From Cohnella thailandensis (lineage in GTDB: Bacteria; Bacillota; Bacilli; Paenibacillales; Paenibacillaceae), in contig NZ_JACJVQ010000007.1 in assembly GCF_014212135.1 (NCBI RefSeq), positions 124,001 through 188,000 of the forward strand: a stretch of DNA of 64,000 bases. The letters run 5' to 3'. The notes under the pieces were generated by a model that was not told the origin of the DNA, did no database searches, and saw nothing but the letters and a program-made list of their open reading frames with translations. Positions 7,839-15,392 of this stretch are shown in pieces (the first letter of the stretch is position 1; each line of letters opens with the position of its first letter). Both the position numbers and the translations under genes were made by a program.

Positions 7839-8705
7839 ATGAAGCCCATTCAGAAGCAGTTTAACGTTACGCCTTCGTTTCCTTTCTCGTTCGTGTACAG
7901 GGATACCAAAACGAAGCAGCGGGAGCTCCCCGACCATCTGCACGATTGGTACGAGATGGTGTACGTTCACGGCGGCCGAGGAACGTTCTTTATCGATAGG
8001 ACTTTCTACGAGATGAACGCGGGCAGTCTATTCCTTATTCCGGGCAATACGATCCATCGCGCCATTCCGGACGCCCTGGATCCCGTTACGTCGACCGCCG
8101 TATTCTTCCATCCGATTCTGTTGCCTTTGCAATCGCTGGGTGAGCCTTTCTCGTATTTGCAAAGCTTCGACCGAAGCCGGCTAAACCGCACGTACCGATT
8201 GAAGTGCAGCCCCTCTCTGCAAGCGGCTCTTGAACAATCCCTGAATGAGATCGACCGGGAGCTACGCGCTTCGGAATCCGGCGTTCGGCACGCCGTGTCG
8301 CTTCTGCTTCAACGAATCCTGTTGGCCGTCCATCGCGAGCTGGGGGCGGAGCTCCGGCAGAGCTCCCCGTCGCCCGCGATCGGGCCGGTCTGGATGCGGG
8401 ACGCGCTTCTCCATATCGACGAGCATTATTCGGAAGAGATCGGGCTTCACGAGCTAAGTCGACGGGCTTCCGTCAGCCCGGCTCATTTCAGCCGAGTGTT
8501 TAAGCAACTGACCGGCATGAACGTCACCGGGTTTATAGCCGCGAAACGCATCATCAAGGCCAAGGAAAGGCTGCTCGAGACCGATCTTAACGTCGCGGTA
8601 ATCGCGGCGGAATGCGGCTTCGATAATCTGCCCCACTTCCATCGGCTGTTCAAGCGAATCGTCGGCAAGACGCCGTCCGCTTATCGCCGCGGCCCGGAGA
8701 GATGA
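7839..8705 (+). CDS. AraC family regulator with N-terminal cupin sensor
   Basis: 288 residues. The cupin domain (about 1-140) includes LPDHLHDWYEMVYV and GSLFLIPGNTIHRA, and the AraC helix-turn-helix domain occupies about 190-288 (GLHELSRRASVSPAHFSRVF; NVAVIAAECGFDNLPHFHRLF). It is divergent from the lactonase/reductase/dehydrogenase operon across 151 bases, so it is the best candidate to regulate that operon in response to its sugar. ATG follows a GGGGA sequence. Family is certain, ligand inferred only from position. Confidence 0.93.
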   Translation: MKPIQKQFNVTPSFPFSFVYRDTKTKQRELPDHLHDWYEMVYVHGGRGTFFIDRTFYEMNAGSLFLIPGNTIHRAIPDALDPVTSTAVFFHPILLPLQSLGEPFSYLQSFDRSRLNRTYRLKCSPSLQAALEQSLNEIDRELRASESGVRHAVSLLLQRILLAVHRELGAELRQSSPSPAIGPVWMRDALLHIDEHYSEEIGLHELSRRASVSPAHFSRVFKQLTGMNVTGFIAAKRIIKAKERLLETDLNVAVIAAECGFDNLPHFHRLFKRIVGKTPSAYRRGPER

Positions 8706-8776
8706 GCTAACGGCAGTGCCAGCGGCTCCCTCTGGAAACAGGACCTCAGTCTGTTAAATATTGGACTCGAGTCCAG

Positions 8777-8804
8777 TTGCCCGCTTGAATCGCGTTGATA
8801 TAAT
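8777..8804 (+). promoter_or_regulatory. Sigma-A-type promoter for the SLH serine hydrolase gene
   Basis: TTGCCC at 8777-8782 and a consensus TATAAT at 8799-8804 are separated by 16 bases, and the GTG start of the downstream gene follows about 55 bases later. Confidence 0.55.
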
Positions 8805-8859
8805 CGGATTGCAAGAAGATCCCAGACGCATTCATGCGTAAACTTAGGAGGTTTCCCGA

Positions 8860-10914
8860 GTGAAAAGGAACTCTACCGTCGTCTGCGTTCTTGCGACGGC
8901 CCTGGCGCTTAGCCTTCCTGCAATGGCCTTATCTGTCCCCGGCGTCTCTGCTGCGGAGGCAACGGCCCCGTCCGCCGCATCCCCTGCCGTCTCCGCCATC
9001 TCCGATTCCCAGAATACGGCGGCGTTCCTCGACGCTTTCTTTGCCCGGGCGGACGTGGTAAGCCAAGCCAGCGCCTTCGTCGTCTCCGTCGTCCAAGACG
9101 GCCGCGTGCTCGCCGAGAAAGGGTACGGCGTTACGGACAAGACCTCGGGGAAGCCGGTCGATCCCGCCGACACGACGTTCCGCGTCGGATCGGTCTCCAA
9201 GGTGTTCACCGCCCTCGCCCTCATGCAGCTCGTCGATCAAGGCAAAGTGTCTCTTCAGGACGATATCCAGAAGTATCTCGGAGGCTATAAGCTGACGAAT
9301 CCGTTCGACAAGCCGGTCACGGTGGAGATGCTTCTAACCCACACCACGGGCTTCGAGGTTCGGGACCCGACGGATGCCAACATTCTATACGACCCGTCGC
9401 GGAAGCCGCTCGCATTGAAGGAAGCTCTCTTCGAGATTTTCCCCCCGGTCGTCCGGGAACCCGGCACCTCCTATATGTACGACAATTTCGCGTCCGGACT
9501 CGTCGGCTACATCGTGCAGGAAGTAAGCGGCGAGCCGTTCAACGAGTACATGACCAAGCATGTGTTCGAGCCTCTCGGCATGACGTCCAGCAGCTTCGTG
9601 CAATCGGACGATCTGCTCGGCAGGCTGCCTACGGTCTACGGCGCGGACGGAACGGCGGCGCCCGTATACCGGCTTTCCCCGGACGTCATTCCGGAGGGCA
9701 GCTTGATTACGACCGCCTCGGACATGTCGCGGTTCATGATTTCTTTCCTGAACGGAGGCAAGACGCAGGACGGGAAGACGATTCTATCGCAGCAGTCGAT
9801 CCAGGCGATGTCGACCTATCATTTGCAAATCGATCCCGACGTGCCGGACATGGCATACGGATTCGAAGCGCCGCCGCTTCCCGATTCCAACGGCCAGAAC
9901 GTCATCGCGAAGGGCGGCAGCATTCCCGGCTTCGGCTCTCTGATGTGGCTGCTGCCGGACAAGAAGACGGGCGTGTTCGTGACGTTCAACTCCGATTCCG
10001 ACGTGATGCTTCGGCTATACGAAGAGTACATGGATCGGTTCTATCCCGGCGAGACGAAGTTCGGCGATCCCAACTACAAAGCCCGTACTCAAGCCGAGCT
10101 GAAAAAATTCGACGGAACGTACGCGGATCTGCGCCTCGGGCTGCTGACGAGCATCAAAGCGAACGAGGACGGAACGTTGACGAGCGGCAACAGTGCGGGA
10201 GTACGCGCCACGCTGACGCAAAGAGGCGATCTGCTATTCGTCGACGAATACGGCAACCCTCTGGCGTTCAAGACGGATTCGCAGGGCAACGTTCTTTATT
10301 TGAAATACAACAATCCGGGGAGCTATGCGGCCAAGACGCCTGACGCGCCGGGATTCGCGGACGTGCCCGCCGATCACCCCTATGCCTTCTATATTCACGG
10401 CTTGCAATCCCTGGGGTTCTATCCGGGAGACCTTGCTCAAACGTTCGGGACGGAGGAGACGGTGGCGCGAGGGGAATTCGTCAGCGCAATCCTTCGCGAA
10501 TTCCATATTCCGCCTTCGGCAAACGAAGCCGTATTCAAGGATGTGTCGGAGTCTCCGTACAAAGGCGAAATCCAGGCGGCCGCCGAGCTCGGCTTGATAT
10601 CGGGGACGGGAGGGGGCAGCTTCGAGCCGGACCGTCCGATCAAACGGGAGGAAGCGGCCGAGTTCGTCCGGAAGCTTCTGGAAATCTCCGGCTACGTCGT
10701 GCCGGATAACCGTTCCGTTGTCCTTGCGCCCGGAACGTCGAAATGGGCGGAGACGTCCGTTCTGACCCTCGTCGATCTCGAGATCCACGGCCCCGAAGTC
10801 GTCAAAGCCGCCGGCGGCGCCATCGACTTCGGCTCCAAGCGCGACTTGACCCGACAGGAGCTGGCGGCGATCCAATACTTGCTGCTGCTTCCGGAGAAGT
10901 CTCTGATTCCATAA
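8860..10914 (+). CDS. Secreted serine hydrolase (beta-lactamase/D-Ala-D-Ala carboxypeptidase class C fold) with C-terminal SLH repeats
   Basis: 684 residues. A signal peptide (about 1-32, ending before AAEATAP) is followed by a class C beta-lactamase-type domain (about 50-390) with S111-x-x-K114 (SVSK) and Y207-x-N209 (YDN) catalytic motifs. A short linker domain follows, then SLH repeats from about 500: FADVPADHPYAFYIHGLQSL, VFKDVSESPYKGEIQAAAEL with GSFEPDRPIKREEAAEF, and a third degenerate one. SLH repeats bind pyruvylated wall polymer, so the enzyme is probably displayed on the cell surface. Start is GTG with AGGAGG eight bases upstream. Possible activities are esterase, peptidase or D-stereospecific amidase; the sequence cannot separate these. 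Confidence 0.92.
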   Translation: MKRNSTVVCVLATALALSLPAMALSVPGVSAAEATAPSAASPAVSAISDSQNTAAFLDAFFARADVVSQASAFVVSVVQDGRVLAEKGYGVTDKTSGKPVDPADTTFRVGSVSKVFTALALMQLVDQGKVSLQDDIQKYLGGYKLTNPFDKPVTVEMLLTHTTGFEVRDPTDANILYDPSRKPLALKEALFEIFPPVVREPGTSYMYDNFASGLVGYIVQEVSGEPFNEYMTKHVFEPLGMTSSSFVQSDDLLGRLPTVYGADGTAAPVYRLSPDVIPEGSLITTASDMSRFMISFLNGGKTQDGKTILSQQSIQAMSTYHLQIDPDVPDMAYGFEAPPLPDSNGQNVIAKGGSIPGFGSLMWLLPDKKTGVFVTFNSDSDVMLRLYEEYMDRFYPGETKFGDPNYKARTQAELKKFDGTYADLRLGLLTSIKANEDGTLTSGNSAGVRATLTQRGDLLFVDEYGNPLAFKTDSQGNVLYLKYNNPGSYAAKTPDAPGFADVPADHPYAFYIHGLQSLGFYPGDLAQTFGTEETVARGEFVSAILREFHIPPSANEAVFKDVSESPYKGEIQAAAELGLISGTGGGSFEPDRPIKREEAAEFVRKLLEISGYVVPDNRSVVLAPGTSKWAETSVLTLVDLEIHGPEVVKAAGGAIDFGSKRDLTRQELAAIQYLLLLPEKSLIP

Positions 10915-10935
10915 TCCTGTTTGGTAAGAATATAG

Positions 10936-10971
10936 GGACATAAGGAACGTTATCCTTGTGTCCTTGTTTTT
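10936..10971 (+). terminator. Intrinsic terminator after the SLH hydrolase gene
   Basis: Stem GGACATAAGGA / TCCTTGTGTCC (11 bp, one G-U pair) with a 6-base loop, followed by a T-rich tract. It overlaps the last codons of the small membrane protein gene on the opposite strand. Confidence 0.8.
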
Positions 10972-11177
10972 CTTGTTCTCACTACAATAAGGATTAGGAA
11001 AGTAACCATAAACAGAAGTACCAAAGAAGTTAGATACATTCCTAGTCCAGTCCAAACTCCATACTCAAACATCTCTAATAAAGAAGAAGGGTTAAAAATA
11101 AGCCGTATAATAATCTTAAAGGCAAAGACAATTACTGTAACAATAGCAGAGTCTTTTAAAGTTTTTTTCAATATCAT
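10950..11177 (-). CDS. Small two-helix membrane protein, unknown function
   Basis: 75 residues from ATG 11177, preceded by AAAGGGGGGATT. Two hydrophobic segments are evident: about residues 10-27 (SAIVTVIVFAFKIIIRLIF) and 42-67 (GLGMYLTSLVLLFMVTFLIL), followed by a positive tail RTRKTRTQG. No family is recognised. The gene is much more AT-rich than its neighbours and its 3' end lies inside the terminator of the convergent hydrolase gene, both consistent with a recently acquired or weakly constrained gene. Confidence 0.65.
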   Translation of the reverse strand: MILKKTLKDSAIVTVIVFAFKIIIRLIFNPSSLLEMFEYGVWTGLGMYLTSLVLLFMVTFLILIVVRTRKTRTQG

Positions 11178-11274
11178 AATCCCCCCTTTTACCAATCATT
11201 CCCGTAGACAGGCACTTTCCTATTATATAAATCTTGTTTAATCGCCTCAAGAAATTACAATATTAATTCATCAA

Positions 11275-11312
11275 GGGGCCGTCCCTAGTCACTAATGACT
11301 AGGGACGGCCCC
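11275..11312. terminator. Perfect 16-bp inverted repeat, probable terminator or mobile palindrome
   Basis: GGGGCCGTCCCTAGTC and its exact reverse complement flank a 6-base loop. It lies between the end of the Gfo/Idh gene and the start of the small membrane gene, both on the minus strand. The following sequence on either strand is only mildly T-rich, so it could terminate the oxidoreductase transcript or be a dispersed palindromic element. Confidence 0.55.
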
Positions 11313-11336
11313 GTTGTTTAAGCACTTCCATTAGAG

Positions 11337-12389
11337 TCACTTGCCTAACTTTAACATAGACTCCAGCATCACCTTCTGTCCGGTCTTCGCGCTCTCCAGA
11401 GCGGCTAACACCATCGCCATGCTGTAGCGATTATCCCGGCAATCCGTCTCCGCCAGCCGTCCCTCTTCCAGAGCAAGGAACATCTCGTCCAGGCAGCCAT
11501 GATGCCCGGTCGCCATCCGTTCATACGCTCCTGCCTCCGGTTCGATCCGAACGCAGTCCCGAATAAACTTGCCCTCTTGCTCTCCCGGCGCCAAGACTTC
11601 CGCATAAGGCTGGCCATGGCCGTCCCAGATCGCCGTGCCCTTGTCCCCGACGATCCGCCACTGCGCCTCCCAAGACGTCGGCGCTCCTTCGGCGCACCAC
11701 GATCCCCGGTAGTTGAACACGGAACCGTCCGACATCTCGAAGATACAGATCGCCGATGCGTTGCCCCCATACCACGAGCCTTTCGGGTTGAACTCGTGAC
11801 AGTACACGGAGATCGGGTCGGCACCCGTAATCAATCTTGCCTGGTCGAACGTATGAATCGCCATGTCGAGCAGCAGAGGGCTGTCCATGGCATCCCTAAA
11901 TCCGCCGAAATGCGCTCCGATGAAGAAGTCCGCGCCGATGAACCCGACGTCGCCGATCTGCCCGGAAGCGATCATCTGGCGAAGCGCACGAATGCGCGGA
12001 TCGTACCTGCGATTTTGCATGACCGCATGCGTGCGGCCCGTCCGTTCCGAGATCCGGACGATCTCGTTGCAATCCTCCATCGTCTCGGCCAGCGGCTTCT
12101 CGCCGAACACGTTGCAGCCTAATTTCATGGCGGCGCTGCTGATTTGGAAGTGGCTTGCCGGGATCGTGACGTCGAAGACAAGGTTGGCTCCCGTCTGCTC
12201 GATGGCCTCCGACAAATCGGTGAAGACGCCGCATGCCAGCCCCTTTTTCTCCCTCATTTTCTCCGCAAATTCCAGTTGAATATCGATCAAGCCCACGATC
12301 TCCGTGTCCGGCCGTTGCATCGCGTAATCGATCCATACATTGGACATTCCGCCGCAGCCGGCGACAACCGCCTTATATTTCGAAGTCAT
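11337..12389 (-). CDS. Gfo/Idh/MocA family NAD(P)-dependent oxidoreductase
   Basis: 350 residues. The N-terminal Rossmann fold shows VVAGCGGMSNVW and the family signature GEKPLAETM near 95-103; the C-terminal alpha/beta domain includes the substrate-side DMAIHTFDQAR segment with a conserved His. ATG 12389 follows GGGAGG. It is the distal gene of a two-gene unit with a TIM-barrel isomerase located 25 bases upstream. The pair is typical of catabolism of inositol, sugar ketones or modified hexoses; the exact substrate is unknown. Confidence 0.92.
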   Translation of the reverse strand: MTSKYKAVVAGCGGMSNVWIDYAMQRPDTEIVGLIDIQLEFAEKMREKKGLACGVFTDLSEAIEQTGANLVFDVTIPASHFQISSAAMKLGCNVFGEKPLAETMEDCNEIVRISERTGRTHAVMQNRRYDPRIRALRQMIASGQIGDVGFIGADFFIGAHFGGFRDAMDSPLLLDMAIHTFDQARLITGADPISVYCHEFNPKGSWYGGNASAICIFEMSDGSVFNYRGSWCAEGAPTSWEAQWRIVGDKGTAIWDGHGQPYAEVLAPGEQEGKFIRDCVRIEPEAGAYERMATGHHGCLDEMFLALEEGRLAETDCRDNRYSMAMVLAALESAKTGQKVMLESMLKLGK

Positions 12390-12414
12390 CTCTGAATGCC
12401 TCCCCGTCTTGGAC

Positions 12415-13305
12415 TCACACCGGATTCGCGACGAACGTGCCGCCCCTGCACCGCTTCAAATAGTTCAACGCGTGAACCTGTCCCGTCATCTCCAGCTCGT
12501 CCCGATAGACCGGATCGTGCCATCCCTCGATATCGATCGTTCCCTGGTAGCCTGCCTGCATAAGGATCGTAATGATATCGGACCAATTCGTATCGCCGAA
12601 CCCCGGAGTCCGGTGCCATACGAACGGTTTAGGTCCGTGAATGCCGTATTCCCTCACGACATCCCACGCGATCGTCGCGTCTTTGCCGTGCACATGGAAC
12701 ACTTTATCGACCCATTTGCGCAATTGGGGAATCGGATCGATGAGCGACACCATCTGGTGGCATGGCTCCCATTGAAGACCGATGTTATCCGATGGGATCG
12801 CGTTGAACATCTTCTCCCATGCCGTCGGGTTATGCGCGATATTCCAATCCCCGGATTCCCAGGTCCCGCCCATATCGCAGTTCTCGAAGGCGATCCGAAC
12901 TCCCTTATCCGCCGCTCTGCGCGACAGCTCTCCGAATACCTCCGCGTATCTCGGCAAGGAAGCATCGATCGATTGCCCCGTCAGGCGGCCTGTAAATCCG
13001 GAGACGATATCCGTCCCGAACAGAGGGGCGTGGTCGATCAATCGTTCCCAGCTGGCCAAAGAGTCCGCGTTATCGCCTTCTCCGGTGAGCGGATTACCGA
13101 AAATGCCGAGCGACGATATGACGAAGCCGTGTTTGTCCGCCAGCTCGCGAACTTGTTTCGACGTTTCTTTAAGATCCGTGCTTCCCGTCGTTTGCCAGAA
13201 GGTCAAACTATACGACTCGAAGCCGTGCGGGGCGATCTGAGGAATAACGCGCGCCGCATCGCCTCCGCCAACCAGCGTGCCAATTCGAATCTGCCCAATC
13301 GACAT
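12415..13305 (-). CDS. Sugar phosphate isomerase/epimerase (xylose isomerase-like TIM barrel)
   Basis: 296 residues. Metal-ligand motifs of the family are clear: IAFENCDMGG, GLQWEPCHQM, FHVHGKD and TIDIEGWHDP. Start set at ATG 13305, preceded by AGGAGTG with a 9-base spacer; the longer frame upstream lacks a ribosome site. First gene of the unit with the Gfo/Idh/MocA oxidoreductase and divergent from an AraC gene. It is not closely similar to the isomerase at 2182-3057, so the two probably handle different substrates. Confidence 0.9.
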   Translation of the reverse strand: MSIGQIRIGTLVGGGDAARVIPQIAPHGFESYSLTFWQTTGSTDLKETSKQVRELADKHGFVISSLGIFGNPLTGEGDNADSLASWERLIDHAPLFGTDIVSGFTGRLTGQSIDASLPRYAEVFGELSRRAADKGVRIAFENCDMGGTWESGDWNIAHNPTAWEKMFNAIPSDNIGLQWEPCHQMVSLIDPIPQLRKWVDKVFHVHGKDATIAWDVVREYGIHGPKPFVWHRTPGFGDTNWSDIITILMQAGYQGTIDIEGWHDPVYRDELEMTGQVHALNYLKRCRGGTFVANPV

Positions 13306-13427
13306 CTTGAGAACCACTCCTATTTTGAGGTAATGTAGGGAATATAGGCTCATTATATCGGCTGAATGAAACGCTTACCCTTCTAATCTTGTGCTATTAT
13401 CGTCCTATCTTGGGGAGTTGAGCTCGT

Positions 13428-14324
13428 ATGACTTATCCAAAGGAATTGCGGGAACTGACCAGCATTGCGGACAAGGATCATCCGATCCATTTCTTCTTCA
13501 ACGAATGCCGCGATGCCCGAATCGATCAGTGTATCCTCTTCTTGCACTGGCATGAGCACTTCGAAATCATCGTCATGCGGCAAGGAACCGGCGTTTTCCA
13601 TATCGACAGCCAGCCTTACGAGGTCGAACCCGGCGACGTGTTGTTCGTACCCGCGGGCAGCCTGCATACGGGCTTCAGCACGTGCGCGGGGGATATCGCC
13701 TATCTTTCCATCGTTTACAACGCTTCCCTGTTTCGCAATTGGGTCCAAGACCCGGTCCACGCTCGTTATGTCCTTCCTTACTTGGAAGGCCGAGCCTCGT
13801 TGCCGGTTAAGCCTGCAGCCATCGAGCCTTCATGCGCGAAATCCTACGATTTGCTCGATCAGGCCGCAGCGGAGTTCCTCGCCAAGCCCCCCGGCTATCA
13901 GCTTATTATCGTTTCCCAGCTTCATATGCTGCTGACCCGGCTCTCGGGAATATTCCCTCCGCAGCGCCAGTCGGGCAAGCCGGGCCGCCGTCCCGATCCG
14001 AACAGCGATAGATTCAAGTCTCTCCTTCAGGATATCGAAAGCCGTTTATCGGAGAAGCATACGGTCGACAGCGCCGCCAAGCAGTTAAGCCTGAATCCCT
14101 ATCATTTCTGCAAAATATTCAAAAAGCTGACGGGGCGCACGTTCATCGAGTACGTCAACCTCTGCAGGGTCAACGAGGCGGAGCGACTGCTTCTTGGGAC
14201 GGAGCTGTCCGTGACCGAGATCGCCGGCAATATCGGATGCGACAATCCGAACTACTTCACGAAGCTGTTCAAGCAGTACAAGGGCATAACCCCTTCCCGA
14301 TACCGCAAAGAGCAGCCCGTTTAA
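13428..14324 (+). CDS. AraC family regulator with N-terminal cupin sensor
   Basis: 298 residues. The cupin half (1-160) contains LFLHWHEHFEIIVM and EPGDVLFVPAGSLHTG; the helix-turn-helix half (200-298) contains TVDSAAKQLSLNPYHFCKIF and VTEIAGNIGCDNPNYFTKLF. GGGGAG precedes the start. It is divergent from the isomerase/oxidoreductase pair, which it probably regulates. Its stop codon shares the bases TTAA with the stop codon of the convergent AraC gene that follows. Confidence 0.93.
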   Translation: MTYPKELRELTSIADKDHPIHFFFNECRDARIDQCILFLHWHEHFEIIVMRQGTGVFHIDSQPYEVEPGDVLFVPAGSLHTGFSTCAGDIAYLSIVYNASLFRNWVQDPVHARYVLPYLEGRASLPVKPAAIEPSCAKSYDLLDQAAAEFLAKPPGYQLIIVSQLHMLLTRLSGIFPPQRQSGKPGRRPDPNSDRFKSLLQDIESRLSEKHTVDSAAKQLSLNPYHFCKIFKKLTGRTFIEYVNLCRVNEAERLLLGTELSVTEIAGNIGCDNPNYFTKLFKQYKGITPSRYRKEQPV

Positions 14325-15196
14325 TAGGTTCTAAGAGCCTTGGCATGTCCCAGGATCTCGCTAGGACGGACTCCTTTAAACTGCTTGAACACCCTGCCGA
14401 AATAAGTCAAGTTCGAGAAACCGGATATTCTCGCCGCCTCGCTGACCGTCGTTTGGCCCGTCCGCAGCAGCTGCTCGGCCTCGTGCACCCTAAGCATGTT
14501 CAAATATTCGGTGAACGTCTTCCCTGTCGTCTTCTTAAAGAGAGCGCAAAAATAGTTCGGACTTAAGTTGCAAAATGCGGAAGCCTCCTCGATCGTTATC
14601 GGCTCCCGGAACCGGCTGCTGACGTGCCGCAGGAATTTCTCGATCGAAGACTCGCCGCCGGCCGCCCGGTCGACGGGCGGTTCATCCTCCGAGGCGCTCA
14701 GAAGGTAGGCGATCGATCGAAGCAAATCGGATTTGATAAACAATTCATAGCCTTTGCGTTTCTCCCTATAGGCCACATCGATTCGCTCCAAGCATTCGCC
14801 GATCGCGTTCGCAAGAGGATGGCTCGCCTTAATGACGCTTGGGACGGTTATCTCTCGATTCAAGATCGGCATGACGAATGCCCTCTCCGTTCGGTCGAGG
14901 GCGGAATTGCGCAGCAGCGCATCGTTGAATACGATCGCGATCAGCTCCGTATCGTCGCCTAACGGAAACGCGGCATGGATCTCTCCGGCGTTAACGAAGA
15001 GCATGTCTCCTTCGCCGAGCTCTTCCGAATGAGAGCCTATCCGAACGCGAAAGGCTCCCCTGCGGACAAGCATCCATTCCAGATGATCGTGCCAATGAAG
15101 AGGAATCGAAGTCGGATGAGGCAGAGAGACCTGGAATACGTTGATTGGAAAAGTTCGGTCCGGAATATCCGTATGCTCGAACAGGGCATTCTCCAC
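14321..15196 (-). CDS. AraC family regulator with N-terminal cupin sensor
   Basis: 291 residues from GTG 15196, chosen because GGAGGAGG lies seven bases upstream; the longer frame starts with sequence unlike the family. Cupin motifs IPLHWHDHLEWMLV and GEGDMLFVNAGEIHAAF are followed by the AraC domain (TIEEASAFCNLSPNYFCALF; VSEAARISGFSNLTYFGRVF). It is similar in layout to the convergent regulator before it and overlaps it by four bases at the stops. It is transcribed away from the membrane-bound AraC gene to its right. Target unknown. Confidence 0.92.
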   Translation of the reverse strand: MENALFEHTDIPDRTFPINVFQVSLPHPTSIPLHWHDHLEWMLVRRGAFRVRIGSHSEELGEGDMLFVNAGEIHAAFPLGDDTELIAIVFNDALLRNSALDRTERAFVMPILNREITVPSVIKASHPLANAIGECLERIDVAYREKRKGYELFIKSDLLRSIAYLLSASEDEPPVDRAAGGESSIEKFLRHVSSRFREPITIEEASAFCNLSPNYFCALFKKTTGKTFTEYLNMLRVHEAEQLLRTGQTTVSEAARISGFSNLTYFGRVFKQFKGVRPSEILGHAKALRTY

Positions 15197-15392
15197 TTCG
15201 GATCCTCCTCCGCATCGTAAAATAGGTTGAATATGCCGTAAGAAACAGGCTAGATACCGGGTATTTTCACGATTATACTGTAAGAAAGGGCTTACATCAG
15301 CTTCATAGCCAACTCTATACATAGGAAAGCGCCTAGAGACAGAACTAGCTTTGGGCCGCTTTCTTTTTTTGAATTTTTATGGAGGCGCTATT

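Noticed and set aside
13365-13378. A cre-like sequence TGAAACGCTTACC
   Set aside because: It lacks one base between the AAA and CG core, so it breaks the spacing of the consensus.
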